Source: Ornithinimicrobium sp. INDO-MA30-4 (GTDB taxonomy: Bacteria > Actinomycetota > Actinomycetes > Actinomycetales > Dermatophilaceae). From it: DNA of 64,000 nucleotides. The stretch covers positions 124,001 to 188,000 of the forward strand of contig NZ_CP091056.1 of NCBI RefSeq assembly GCF_021535045.1, in the 5' to 3' direction. Below are positions 20,597 to 32,693 of the stretch, in pieces (the stretch's first letter is position 1; every line of letters starts with the position of its first letter). Below the pieces are notes generated by a model. That model ran no database searches and had not been told where the DNA came from. It saw nothing but the letters and a program-made list of their open reading frames with translations. Position numbers and translations under genes: made by a program.

Positions 20597-21610
20597 ATGG
20601 TTGCTGTCAGTGGGATTGGTTCTTGGCCCGGAGTAGATTCGCGCAACACGATCCGGATGGTCCGAGACCTGTTCCTCGATGCCGCACATGACGGGCTGAG
20701 CGCACTGCCATACCTTCCGGAGTTGCCCTCCAGAGGGCCGGGGGCCGACATGATTGGCCGGACGAGCAACATACTGGTGGATTTGCCGGTCGACGTTCAG
20801 CCGCAGGGGTGGCGAATGGTGGATCACCCGGGAAGGGACGCCGAGCGGGCCTCCTCTTTCTGGCGGCAGGACCTTGATGAGTTGGCCGAGGCCTACGACG
20901 GATACCGCGGTGAACTGAAGTTGCAGGTCGTTGGGCCGTGGACCCTGGCGGCGAATGTCTGGTTGCCGCTAGGCGACAAGGTCTTAAGTGACATTGGAGC
21001 GTCTCGGGACTTGGGCGAGTCGTTGGCTGAGGGTGTCGCGGAACACCTCAGGCGAGTCAAGCGCCTCATTCCAGGAGCAAGCCTGGTGCTCCAAATTGAT
21101 GAGCCCAGCCTGGCCGCAGTGGTGCGCGGCAGAGTGCGTACCGAATCGGGCTACAGCGTTATCCCCGCGCCCGATGCGGCAGCCGCGGCCCATGTCTTGG
21201 CTGGCCTGGTGAAGCAAGCAGAGCGCGAGGGTGCCGTCAGCACGGTCATTCATAGTTGTGCGAGCGAGTCGCCCATCGGTGTGCTGCGTGACTCAGGCGC
21301 CTCGGCGCTAGCGCTTGATACCGCTAGCTTGGGTTTGGCTGGGTGGGATGCTGTAGCCGAAGCCTTCGAAGCGGGGACAAACTTTTATGCTGGCGTGTTT
21401 CAGCCCTCACATCTTCCTTCGCACTACTCCCAGGCTCACGATGCCTTGGCCAGCCGTTGGCGAGAAATTGGGCTAACCACCAAGGACCTGCAGCGGGTGA
21501 CTGTGACGCCAGCCTGCGGGCTCGCTGGCGTCAGCGAAGCGCAAGCCAGAGAAGCCACCCGGCGCTCAATCGAGGTTGCTACCGCTTTGTTGGAAACGAG
21601 TCAGCGTTAA
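20597..21610 (+). CDS. MetE C-terminal-like (cobalamin-independent methionine synthase family) protein
   Basis: 337 residues, intact. SGIGSWPGVDSRNTIRMV at the start, LQVVGPWTLAANVWLP, VLQIDEPSLAAVVRG, IHSCASESPIG and VTPACGLAG follow the zinc-dependent methyl-transferase barrel of MetE. The catalytic His-Cys pair of MetE is represented by HSCA and the PACG cysteine. Shorter than MetE and lacking its N-terminal half, as is usual for the actinobacterial gene next to ligA. The methyl acceptor is not established. The start ATG at 20597 has CACACT six bases upstream. Confidence 0.82.
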   Translation: MVAVSGIGSWPGVDSRNTIRMVRDLFLDAAHDGLSALPYLPELPSRGPGADMIGRTSNILVDLPVDVQPQGWRMVDHPGRDAERASSFWRQDLDELAEAYDGYRGELKLQVVGPWTLAANVWLPLGDKVLSDIGASRDLGESLAEGVAEHLRRVKRLIPGASLVLQIDEPSLAAVVRGRVRTESGYSVIPAPDAAAAAHVLAGLVKQAEREGAVSTVIHSCASESPIGVLRDSGASALALDTASLGLAGWDAVAEAFEAGTNFYAGVFQPSHLPSHYSQAHDALASRWREIGLTTKDLQRVTVTPACGLAGVSEAQAREATRRSIEVATALLETSQR

Positions 21611-21625
21611 CACGATTGCTTCTAG

Positions 21626-24178
<2,553 letters not shown>

Positions 24179-24182
<4 letters not shown>

Positions 24183-24613
24183 GTAAGTTCGTCGCCAAGT
24201 ACACGTGGCTATTCGTCCTGGTTTGCTTTGGGTATTCCGCCTTCGCCACAGCCGTCAACGGTGATTGGATTATTGCGGTGGCCATCGGCGTTGCAGGTGT
24301 GGGCCTGGCCTGGTGGATCGCACCTCGGCTGGGCGGAATCAGCAGTACAACTCACCGAGAGGCTCAACAAATGTCTGATCAGTCCGTCGTTGTCTACTGG
24401 CGTCCCGGCTGCGGGTTTTGCTCACGTCTGCGCTCAACCTTGGGTAAGCAAGCAGACCAGGCCAAGTGGATCAACATTTGGGAAGACAAGGAAGCAGCGG
24501 CATTCGTTCGCAGCGTCAATGACGGCAACGAGGTTGTGCCTACCGTCGTCATGGACGGCATCCCCGTCACCAACCCCAACCCCAAGGTTGTCCTGGACAA
24601 ACTGAACGCCTGA
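24179..24613 (+). CDS. membrane-anchored glutaredoxin/mycoredoxin-like protein
   Basis: 144 residues. Two N-terminal hydrophobic segments (about residues 8-25 and 30-47) precede a glutaredoxin fold with YWRPGCGFCSRLRSTLG (CGFC active site), NIWEDKEAAAFVRSVN and the cis-Pro strand EVVPTVVMDG. Soluble mycoredoxins begin at a position equal to the internal MSDQSVVVYWRPG, so either this is a membrane form or translation also begins there. Reduces disulfides or mycothiol mixed disulfides by family analogy. ATGA overlap with the upstream gene. Confidence 0.82.
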
Positions 24614-24622
24614 GACGGCGCA

Positions 24623-24628
24623 TACACT
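24623..24628 (+). promoter_or_regulatory. -10 element for leaderless gatC
   Basis: TACACT ends seven bases before the gatC ATG at 24636, and no Shine-Dalgarno lies between. The position fits a transcription start at the A of ATG. Confidence 0.45.
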
Positions 24629-24635
24629 AGGGCGC

Positions 24636-24932
24636 ATGTCTGGACTGTCCCGCGACGATGTCGCGCACGTAGCCACGCTCGCCCGCATTCATCTCAACGA
24701 TGACGAGTTGGACACGATGGCTGGCCAACTCGACCAAATCGTTGAGTGGGTTGGTCAGATCAGCGAGGTAGCGGCTGCCGACGTCCCACCGATGTCGCAC
24801 CCGCTCCCGCTGACCAACGTGACCCGCCCCGATGAGGTGCGTGAGTGCCTGAGCGCTGAGGAAGCGCTCTCTGGTGCGCCCGCCTCCGAAGAAGACCGTT
24901 TTGCTGTTCCCCGCATCCTGGATGAGGACTGA
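24636..24932 (+). CDS. gatC: Asp-tRNA(Asn)/Glu-tRNA(Gln) amidotransferase subunit C
   Basis: 98 residues, intact. [36 protein letters not shown] and [10 protein letters not shown] are the GatC signatures; it wraps and stabilises the GatA-GatB complex. First gene of gatCAB, with gatA starting 7 bp after its stop. Confidence 0.95.
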   Translation: MSGLSRDDVAHVATLARIHLNDDELDTMAGQLDQIVEWVGQISEVAAADVPPMSHPLPLTNVTRPDEVRECLSAEEALSGAPASEEDRFAVPRILDED

Positions 24933-24939
24933 GACGTCA

Positions 24940-26480
24940 ATGACCAAGACCGAACTTTGCCTCCTCAGCGCTGCCCAGATGGCAGACGGACTGGCCGCGG
25001 GTGACTTCACTTCAGTGGAGTTAACGCAGGCCCACCTGGACCGCATCGCTGACCTCAACCCAGCCCTGAATGCCTACCTCTACGTCGATGACGAGGGGGC
25101 ACTGGCGACAGCGCGCGAAGTTGACGAAGCCCGCGCCGGTGGACAGGACCTGCCGCGATTGGCCGGTGTGCCCGTAGCCGTGAAGGACATCGCCTGCACT
25201 ATCGGCATGCCGACAACGGCTGGCTCAAAGATGCTCGAAGGGTGGATGCCGCCCTACGACGCGACGATCGTCACCAAACTTAAGTCGGCCAAAATGCCCA
25301 TCCTGGGCAAGACCAACATGGACGAGTTTGCGATGGGCTCATCTACTGAGCACTCAGCCTTTGGCCCAACCCGCAACCCGTGGGACCTTGACCGGATTCC
25401 CGGTGGCTCTGGTGGCGGCAGTTCCGCGGCAGTCGGTGCCTACCTGGCTCCGCTAGCCATCGGCTCCGACACGGGCGGCTCGATCCGTCAGCCTGCCGCC
25501 GTCACCGGCACCGTTGGCACCAAGCCAACCTACGGTGGCGTGTCGCGGTATGGCGTGATCGCGCTGGCGTCTTCGCTTGACCAGATCGGCCCTTGTGCCC
25601 GCTCGGTCTGAGACACGGCATTGCTGCACGAGGTGCTCGGCGGGCATGACGAGATGGACTCCACATCCATTGACGGCCCGGTGCCCGCTGTTGTCGAAGC
25701 GTCAAGCACCCGGGATCTCACCGGCATGAAGATTGGTGTCGTCAAGGAAATCTCGGGTGAGGGCTTCCAGCCTGGAGTTCTGGCTCGCTTCGAAGAGGCC
25801 CGGGCCAAGCTCGTCGAGTTGGGTGCCGAGATCGTGGAGGTTTCCTGCCCGCACTTCACCTCAGCGATGGCTGCCTATTACTTGGTTCTGCCGAGCGAGG
25901 CCTCCTCAAACCTGGCTCGTTATGACGCGATGCGCTATGGCCTGCGGGTCGGGCCCGATGGCGTCGACAGCCCCAGCGCTGAGCAGGTTATGGCCGCGAG
26001 CCGTGCCGCAGGCTTCGGTGACGAGGTCAAACGTCGGATCATCTTGGGCACCTACGCGCTGTCCAGTGGTTACTACGACGCCTACTACGGCCAGGCGCAA
26101 AGGTCCGCACCCTGATCGCCCGCGACTTTGAGGCAGCGTTTGAGCAGGTTGATGTGCTGATCAGCCCCACGACGCCAACGACAGCATTCAAACTGGGCGA
26201 AAAGCTGGATGACCCACTGGCGATGTACCTCGGTGACCTCGCCACGATTCCGGCCAACCTGGCTGGTGTGCCTGGCATGTCGATCCCCGTTGGTGTCGCA
26301 GAGGACAACCTTCCGGTCGGCCTGCAGTTCCTGGCTCCAGCCACCCAAGACCAGCGCCTGTATGCCGTGGGCGCAGCCCTGGAAGCGGCGCTGACCGAGC
26401 AATGGGGTGGGCCCATGCTGGATCAGGCCGCCCACCTTTCCCTCGCCCAGCCCTTTGACAAGCAGGAGGCCGGCGCATGA
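24940..26480 (+). CDS. gatA: Asp-tRNA(Asn)/Glu-tRNA(Gln) amidotransferase subunit A
   Basis: Amidase subunit that frees ammonia from glutamine. Amidase-signature Lys in [18 protein letters not shown], and the Ser-cisSer-Lys region in [14 protein letters not shown] with [14 protein letters not shown]. About 513 residues. Two defects: an in-frame TGA at 25609-25611 between PCARSV and [13 protein letters not shown] with no frame change, and a one-base deletion in the A-run at 26099-26101 (expected [13 protein letters not shown]). The gene is essential in organisms lacking GlnRS, so both are probably errors. Confidence 0.95.
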
Positions 26481-28026
26481 GCGCACAGACGCATACCGCT
26501 GATTCGGTGCTGTCCATCGATGAGACGTTGGCCAAGTTTGACCCGGTGATGGGTCTTGAGGTCCACGTCGAGCTCAACACCAAAACGAAAATGTTTTGTG
26601 GGTGTGCCGCCGAGTTTGGTGCCGACCCCAACACCCAGGTCTGCCCGATCTGCCTCGGCCTGCCCGGCGCATTGCCGGTCGTCAACGCGATGGGCGTCGA
26701 GTCTGCGATCCGCATTGGCCTCGCACTGAACTGCGAGATCGCCTCGTGGTGCCGGTTTGCTCGGAAGAACTACTTCTATCCGGACATGCCCAAGAACTTC
26801 CAGACGAGCCAGTATGACGAGCCCATCGCCTTTGAGGGCTATCTGGATGTCGACCTGGATGACGGCACGACCTTTCGCGTGGAGATTGAACGCGCGCACA
26901 TGGAAGAAGACACCGGCAAGTCACTGCACGTCGGTGGATCTACCGGACGTATCCAAGGTGCCGACTACTCACTCGTTGACTACAACCGAGCAGGCATCCC
27001 GCTGATCGAGATTGTCACCAAGCCACTGACTGGTGCGGGGAGCGAGCACCGGAGATTGCCCGCGCTTACGTCAGCGTGCTGCGTGACCTGTTGAAGGCAC
27101 TTGGCGTCTCAGATGTCCGGATGGAGCAGGGCTCGATGCGTTGCGACGCTAACGTGTCGCTGCGGCCCAAGGCTGGGGAGGACGCCACCAGCGCGGAGCA
27201 ATTGGCCGTGCCGCTGGGCACCCGCACCGAGACCAAGAACGTGAACTCACTGCGTTCGGTTGAGCGTGCCGTGCGGTATGAGATGACGCGTCACGCGGCG
27301 GTGTTGGATGCTGGCGGGTCAATTACTCAGGAAACTCGTCACTGGCACGAAGACACCGGCGTGACCACTGCGGGCCGCCCTAAGTCTGATGCCGATGACT
27401 ACCGCTACTTCCCCGAGCCTGACTTGGTCCCGGTGGCTCCTGATGCGGCGTGGGTCGAAGAACTGCGGGCAACCTTGCCCGAGCCTCCTGCTGAGCGTCG
27501 CAAGCGGCTGCAGGCCGACTGGGGCTACTCAGACCTGGAGATGCGCGACGTGATTAACGCTGGCGCGATCGAAGTGATCGAGGAGACCATCGCCGCTGGC
27601 GCTTCGGCTGGTGCAGCCCGCAAGTGGTGGGGTGGCGAAATCGCCCGGCGCGCGAACAAGGCCGACGTTGCGATCACCGACATGGGCGTGACTCCGGCAG
27701 ATATCGCTGAGCTCGATGGGTTGGTCCGGGATGGCCGCCTTAACGATGCCATGGCTCGCCAAGTCATGGAGGGCGTCCTGAACGGCGAAGGTGGCCCGAC
27801 GGCGGTGGCAGATGCGCGCGGCCTTGAGCTAGTCCAAGACGACGGAGCCCTCGAGGCCGCCGTCGACAAGGTGATTGCCGCCAACACTGATATGGCTGAC
27901 AAGGTCCGTGGCGGCAAGGTGCAGGCCGCTGGCGCGCTGATTGGTCAGGTCATGAAGGAAATGAAGGGCCAAGCTGACGCTGCCAAGGCGCGCGAGCTGA
28001 TTTTGGCCCGGTTGCTGCCCAGCTGA
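26477..28026 (+). CDS. gatB: Asp-tRNA(Asn)/Glu-tRNA(Gln) amidotransferase subunit B
   Basis: tRNA-binding and kinase-like subunit of Gat[57 protein letters not shown] and the C-terminal YqeY-like domain are all present. About 516 residues. A G-run at 27037-27040 is one base short; five G restore [19 protein letters not shown] overlap with gatA. Confidence 0.96.
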
Positions 28027-28072
28027 TCCCAGCGCGGTTCGTCTCATGTGGGGACGCAATCGCAGGAGATGA

Positions 28073-28108
28073 CAAAGTGGCTCCACCCGTCTGGGTGGAG
28101 CCACTTTG
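28073..28108. terminator. hairpin terminator after gatB
   Basis: Perfect 16-bp arms CAAAGTGGCTCCACCC (28073-28088) and complement (28093-28108) with a GTCT loop. Placed between the convergent gatB and NlpC/P60 genes, so it can serve both. Confidence 0.88.
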
Positions 28109-28122
28109 CGTGATGCCTGCGA

Positions 28123-28813
28123 TCAGCCGATCGAACCGTATCCGGTGACACCGGAGAATACGGCGCGCTTGGCGGTCGTCGTGCCCGGGGTTGCCGAGTC
28201 GTACATCATGCCGTCACCGGCGTAGATGCCAACGTGCCAGGCGGGGAGCCCCAAAGACGAGGTCGCCGACGGCCGGCTCTGAAACGGGAGTTGCGGCAGC
28301 CTGCTGGGCAGCGGCCGTACGCGGGATGCTGATGCCAGCCTGAGTGTAGACGTGCTGGGTGTAGCCCGAGCAGTCGAATCCAGCGGTGGTCTCGCCGCCC
28401 CAGACGTAGGGGATGCCGGTGTACTGGGCAGCAACGCCAATGATCGAGGAGGAAGACGCGTCGGTCGCCGTGCTCGTGGTTGCGCTAGCCGCGGTGGCTG
28501 CGTAGCCGGAGTCTGCGGTGCTCGTGGTAGCCGTTGCGGTGGCGTTGTTGTTGCTGCCGCCGTCGTTGCGGTACTCGCCGCGGTCGGGAGCGCCCTGGCG
28601 GCCCGAGTCATACCCGGAGTTGTCGTAGGAGGAGTTGCTGTAGGAGCCAGTAGCGTCGCCGCCACCACCGGCGCCAGCGTTGGCTGAGGCGGGTGCGACT
28701 CCGGCTGCTGCGATGCCTGCCACTGCTGCGGCTGTTGCACCGGCGCGGACAAGCTGAGGGCTGCGAGCGCCACGAGGTGCGCGGTGACGGCCGGGCTTGG
28801 TCATAACGGTCAT
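28123..28813 (-). CDS. secreted NlpC/P60 peptidoglycan hydrolase
   Basis: Cell-wall gamma-D-glutamyl-diamino acid endopeptidase by family. The ATG at 28813 has AAAGGA at a good spacing. Signal-peptide-like segment (GATAAAVAGIAAAGVAPASANAG), then a low-complexity Ser/Thr/Ala/Asn/Gly linker to about residue 120, then the NlpC/P60 domain with catalytic Cys in GFDCSGYTQHVY and His in AWHVGIYAGDG. A net one-base frame change near 28245 separates GDLVF from AWHVGIYAG. About 230 residues. Preceded by a c-di-AMP riboswitch, which fits control of wall turnover. Confidence 0.9.
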
Positions 28814-28830
28814 GAGGTGTCCTTTTCTTC

Positions 28831-28992
28831 AGCCTGCGAGGTTAGGTGTCGGATTCGGGTGAAAGGCACACCCGGTCCAGCTCAATCCTCTGCGCTGGAC
28901 TTAACCCCAAGAAGTGACATGCACTCCGGAATTCGGTCCCCCGCTCCTGTCGTTGCTTGCGTAGTGGCCAGGGGTTTCAGGGGACAGGATTG
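28831..28992 (-). ncRNA. ydaO/yuaA cyclic di-AMP riboswitch
   Basis: The leader of the NlpC/P60 gene carries the conserved ydaO blocks in order on the minus strand: CAGGAGCGGGGGACCGA, TTGGGGTTAAGTCC, then CCGAATCCGACACC with CTAACCTCGCAGGC ending about 18 nt before the start codon. This class binds c-di-AMP and, in actinobacteria, commonly precedes NlpC/P60 and resuscitation-promoting hydrolases, usually turning expression off when ligand is high. The 5' boundary is approximate; a further hairpin (CATCTTCC...GGAAGATG, about 29008-29027) lies upstream. Confidence 0.85.
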
Positions 28993-29126
28993 GGCTCCTG
29001 AATTGGCATCTTCCGGTGGGGAAGATGGCACTACTGTAAGCACAAGGTCACGCAATTGTCACGATTAGGTAACGGAACGGTAACTGTGTTTCAATCCGCT
29101 GTGATTCTGCTGTGGCAGGCCTCTGA

Positions 29127-29802
29127 TCAGGACAAATGCGCCACACGCTCGACAACGTGCGTGGGCACCTCTGCGTCATTGGTTGCGTCGGTAACAACTG
29201 CATCCGCCCGAAGCCGCAACGGAATGTGCCCTCCCCAGGTCCCTGCTGCGATGTCTGCGGGCTCGTCTTCGCTGGGCCCGCCGGCACTCGTTTTGACGGA
29301 GGCTTCGTGCAGCGGAAGTGCGATGACGGCGGTGGCGCTGAGCTCTTTGCGGGTGGCTGGCCGCAACGTCGTTGCGCGCCCGGGGATCATCTGATCGACG
29401 ATCAGGTCAAGAGCGAGCAGGCGCTCGCTCTCGCCTAGTGACTAGGCGAGCGGCACCGATGATCACCGCGGTCCGGTAGTTCATTGAGTGCTCAAACCCT
29501 GAGCGAGCGGCGACCAGCCCATCAAGCAGGGTGATGGTCGCGCACAGTTGGCGCTCATTCGGATCGCGCAACATCATGGCCGCCACTGAACCGTGCAGAT
29601 ACAGCGTGCCGTCCGCGTCCGGGCCGGCGAGATCAAAGGCATAGGCCATAGGCAAGACGACTGGGTGGGAGACGGCCTGATAACCGACGTGGGCAATCAA
29701 GCCCTCGCCCAACACCTGCGCCAAGATCGCTCGGTCGCTCTGCGCGTGGGGCTTGCCGCGATTGATTTGAGTGCGCTTGGTGGGGCCGAGTTCGCTGGTC
29801 AT
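29127..29802 (-). CDS. pyridoxamine 5'-phosphate oxidase-like flavin-binding protein
   Basis: About 225 residues. TKRTQINRGKPHAQSDRAIL and IAHVGYQAVSHPVVLPMAYAF with LYLHGSVAAMML and NYRTAVIIGAARLV are typical of the Nim/PPOX-like split beta-barrel group (flavin nucleotide-binding, often FMN or F420 reductases). A frame break near 29440 joins the second half (IVDQMIPGRATTLRPATRKEL, VIALPLHEASVKTSAGGP). Substrate unknown. Start at the second Met because it fits homologues; 29808 is possible. Confidence 0.82.
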
Positions 29803-29935
29803 GAACATATGGTCGCCGTTGGGTCGGCGATTGTCACGAGGCTCAGGATCTGGCTGGTCAAAGGGTTACGCGCTCGGGTAGGGCTGAGTATGGTGTCTGG
29901 AAGGCTGGCAGGCCTGGAGAGGGTTTGGGTGGGCG

Positions 29936-30118
29936 ATGGATAACCGTCGAAACGAGAGTCTTGCGTTTGCCCTGATCGGATTCGTTTTTCTCGCGTTGGG
30001 GGTAAACCCCAGTTCCGCCAGTGTGGTGTGGGTCTTGGCCGGAGCTGTCTTGCTGATGATTGGTCGAGGCAACTTGGGGACGCGCTGTCGTAGGACAGGC
30101 AGTGCCGCGTCGATTTAG
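29936..30118 (+). CDS. small membrane protein
   Basis: 60 residues with two hydrophobic stretches (SLAFALIGFVFLALGV and SVVWVLAGAVLLMIG) and a basic C-terminus. GGGTGG upstream may serve as ribosome binding site. Not recognised as any family. Lies between the oxidoreductase and yaeQ. Confidence 0.5.
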   Translation: MDNRRNESLAFALIGFVFLALGVNPSSASVVWVLAGAVLLMIGRGNLGTRCRRTGSAASI

Positions 30119-30136
30119 CACGTAGGCTCCCGCGGT

Positions 30137-30676
30137 ATGGCACTCGGAGCGACAATTCACACCTTCGCGGTGCAACTGGCTGACGTCGATCGGGGCATTT
30201 ACGAGGACTTGAAGCTGCGCGTCGCCCGGCACCCTTCGGAGACCGCCGCCTATATGGTGACGCGGCTGCTCGCATACTGCCTCGAGTTTGAAGAGGGCAT
30301 TGTCTTTAGTGAAGGGATATCCCTGGCGGATGAGCCCGCGGTGCTGGTGCGCGACCTGACCGGCAAGCTCACAGTCTGGATCGAAATCGGCGCACCGGAT
30401 GCGGCCCGGTTGCACCACGCCAGCAAACTGGCGGAGCGCACCACGATTTACACCCATCGAGATCCCACCAAAGTCCGAGCGGCGTGGGCGGGTGAGAGGA
30501 TTCACCAGGCATCAGACATCGTGCTGCACTATTTCGACCCGACCTTTATCGATCAGGTGGTCACTGCGGTTGAGCGAAGGAACGTGATGACGCTGTCGAT
30601 CACCGAGCGCGACATGTACCTCGATCTGAATGGTGCTTCGTTCAGCACTTCAATCTTTGGGGTGCCGGTGGCTTGA
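30137..30676 (+). CDS. yaeQ: YaeQ family protein
   Basis: 179 residues, intact. ATIHTFAVQLADVDRGIYEDL, LKLRVARHPSETAAYMVTRLLAYCL, FSEGISLADEPAV and WIEIGAPDAARLHHASKLA follow YaeQ, a small protein with a PD-(D/E)xK-nuclease-like fold and no settled function. TAGGCT eight bases before the ATG and no Shine-Dalgarno suggest a leaderless mRNA. A 14-bp palindrome (30671-30684) covers its stop codon. Confidence 0.88.
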   Translation: MALGATIHTFAVQLADVDRGIYEDLKLRVARHPSETAAYMVTRLLAYCLEFEEGIVFSEGISLADEPAVLVRDLTGKLTVWIEIGAPDAARLHHASKLAERTTIYTHRDPTKVRAAWAGERIHQASDIVLHYFDPTFIDQVVTAVERRNVMTLSITERDMYLDLNGASFSTSIFGVPVA

Positions 30677-30686
30677 GCTCAAGCGC

Positions 30687-31683
30687 TCAGGCGAGGGCGA
30701 CTGTGCGAAATCCAGCGTTGGCCATGGACGAATCAGGGGTGTTTTGGCTGCGGGCTGAGTTGCGGTAGCGATTGCAGTACGAGATGTGGCAGAGGAAACT
30801 GCCGCCGCGCATGACTCGTGCCTGCCCTGATGTCGGTCCTTGCGGGTTCTCTGCTGGCGAGGACCGATAGTAAGTGGGGTCATACCAGTCGGAGCACCAC
30901 TCCCAGACATTGCCGACTGTCTGCCAGAGGCCATAGCCGTTGGCTGGATAGCTCTTGGCTGGTGCAGTGCTCAGGTAGCCGTCTTCCAGCGTGTTGCTGC
31001 GAGGAAGCTGCCTTGCCAAATGTTGATGGGCCATTCCGAATGAGCGGCTGGCTCTTCCTCGCCCCACGGATACTTAGCGCTATCGAGCCCGCCGCGCGAC
31101 GCATACTCCCACTCCGCTTCGCTGGGTAGCCGGCGCCCGGCCCATTCGTAGTAGGCCCGGGCATCATTCCAGCTCACGTGCACCACCGGGTGATCCTCAA
31201 GCCCGACGATCGAAGACTTCTTCCCACCCGGGTGACGCCAGTCAGAGCCCAGCACGCCAAGCCACCACGGGGTCTGCGGCGGCTGACCGACAACATCGCT
31301 TGGGTCGGCGTCGAAGGCGAGGTGGAAGACCGCGGAAAAGCCAAAAACTTCGGCTTCAGTGCGATAGCCGGTGGCCTCCACGAACGCGGCGAAGGCGGCG
31401 TTGGTGACCGTGGTCGTGTCGATCGAGAAGCCGTCCACGTGCACCTGGTGCAAGGGGATTCGCCGTCGCCGAAATTCTGGGCGCCCGAGGAGTCACCCAT
31501 CGTGAATGTGCCGCCGGGGATGACCGCTTGCTCGATCAGGTGTCCGCCGACGCCAGTCTCCCGCCGTCCTCCCGAGGGGGCGGGAGGAGCCTCGCCTGGC
31601 CCAAACCCGGCACTGCTGGGCGCACATCCGCAGGTGTCGCCTTGTGCCTCAGCGGCTTGTGGGTGGGTGTCTTTTTCGGCCAC
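30687..31683 (-). CDS. formylglycine-generating enzyme (sulfatase-modifying factor)
   Basis: Oxidises a Cys in sulfatases to formylglycine. Has the FGE-sulfatase domain: [19 protein letters not shown] at the start, [31 protein letters not shown], and the true FGE active-site segment [16 protein letters not shown] followed by [17 protein letters not shown], with both copper-binding cysteines. About 330 residues with an extra Cys-containing N-terminus ([10 protein letters not shown]). Breaks near 31455 and 31010. No sulfatase gene is in this window. GTG start with TACGAT six bases upstream. Confidence 0.92.
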
Positions 31684-31752
31684 GCAGCCATCGTACTCAG
31701 GGTCGCTTCGGGGGCCACGCAGGTGCGCAACGGCGGCCGGTAAGTTGTGCCC
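31684..31752. promoter_or_regulatory. divergent FGE / 2-hydroxyacid dehydrogenase promoters
   Basis: TACGAT on the minus strand (31690-31695) is six bases from the FGE GTG. TAAGTT on the plus strand (31741-31746) is six bases from the ATG at 31753. Neither start has a Shine-Dalgarno. The 69-bp gap holds nothing else recognised. Confidence 0.45.
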
Positions 31753-32673
31753 ATGCGCTTTGTGAGTCTGCCCTCTGACCTTGCCGACGCTGTCGGGCCC
31801 ATCGATGGAGTAGAGATCCTCACCTGGGACATGCAGGAATCCCCGCCTCGGGACGATATCGAGTTAGTGATGATTCCAAGCCACCGTGCACCCTGGATCA
31901 AGCGACTCGATGAGTTGCCCGCCCTGAAGGCTGTGCAGATCGGCTCTGCTGGACATGACAGTGCGGTGAAGTACATCCCAGCAGGCGTGACCCTGTCGAA
32001 TGCGGTGGGCGTGCATGACACTGCCACCGCTGAGCTGGCGTTAACGCTGATGCTCGCCTCGCAGCGCGGGATTCCGGAGTTTGTGCGAGCTGGTGACTGC
32101 GGGCAGTGGCTGGCCCCCAATCAATACCGTTCAGTGGCCGACGCCCGCGTCGTCATTGTTGGGTATGGCGGGATTGGCCGAGCATTGGCGGCTCGGCTGA
32201 AAGCAGCCGAAGCAGACGTTGTTGCCGTTGCGTCGAGGCCACGGGCCGGTGATGACCTCGTCGATCAGGTGCATGGTGTCTCAGATTTGCGCGGGTTGGT
32301 TGCCGATGCCGATGTGTTGGCGCTCGCAGTCCCGCTGACCAAGGCGACCCGGCACCTTGTGGACGCTGACCTGATGGCAGCCCTGCCAGATGGCGCCTTG
32401 ATCGTGAACGTTGGGCGCGGTGGGCTAGTGGACACCGAAGCGCTTCTACCGCAGTTGCAAGCGGGCCGGCTGCGCCTGGCTGCCGATGTCACAGCACCTG
32501 AGCCGTTGCCAGAGGGGCATTCCCTCTGGAGTGCGCCTGGGGTGCTGATCAGCCCACACGTTGGCAGCGATACGCCAGCGCTGGCGCCTCGGATGTTGCG
32601 TTTCGTGCGATCACAACTGACCGCCTTTGGGCAATATGGCGAGCTACCGCATACCGTGGCTGTTGGAGTTTGA
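31753..32673 (+). CDS. D-isomer-specific 2-hydroxyacid dehydrogenase
   Basis: 306 residues, intact. NAD-binding motif VVIVGYGGIGRALAARL, NVGRGGLVDTEALL, DVTAPEPLPEGHSLW and catalytic-His region LISPHVGSDTPA. The position of the catalytic Arg matches ALAVPLTKATRHLVD. Reduces a 2-keto acid or oxidises a D-2-hydroxy acid; substrate not evident (glyoxylate/hydroxypyruvate-like is one option). Followed 20 bp later by sixA. Confidence 0.9.
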   Translation: MRFVSLPSDLADAVGPIDGVEILTWDMQESPPRDDIELVMIPSHRAPWIKRLDELPALKAVQIGSAGHDSAVKYIPAGVTLSNAVGVHDTATAELALTLMLASQRGIPEFVRAGDCGQWLAPNQYRSVADARVVIVGYGGIGRALAARLKAAEADVVAVASRPRAGDDLVDQVHGVSDLRGLVADADVLALAVPLTKATRHLVDADLMAALPDGALIVNVGRGGLVDTEALLPQLQAGRLRLAADVTAPEPLPEGHSLWSAPGVLISPHVGSDTPALAPRMLRFVRSQLTAFGQYGELPHTVAVGV

Positions 32674-32693
32674 CCCCCTGAGCAGGAGAAGTG

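Noticed and set aside
25609-25611. TGA recoding as a sense codon
   Set aside because: Many intact genes here end with TGA (for example gatB and sixA), so it is a normal stop.
28352-28687. Plus-strand Gly/Val-rich open frame opposite the NlpC/P60 linker
   Set aside because: Antisense of a low-complexity linker; the minus frame has signal peptide, active site and riboswitch.
29006-29030. Independent terminator for an upstream gene
   Set aside because: The hairpin CATCTTCC/GGAAGATG lies just before the riboswitch and may belong to its 5' end; nothing shows separate use.
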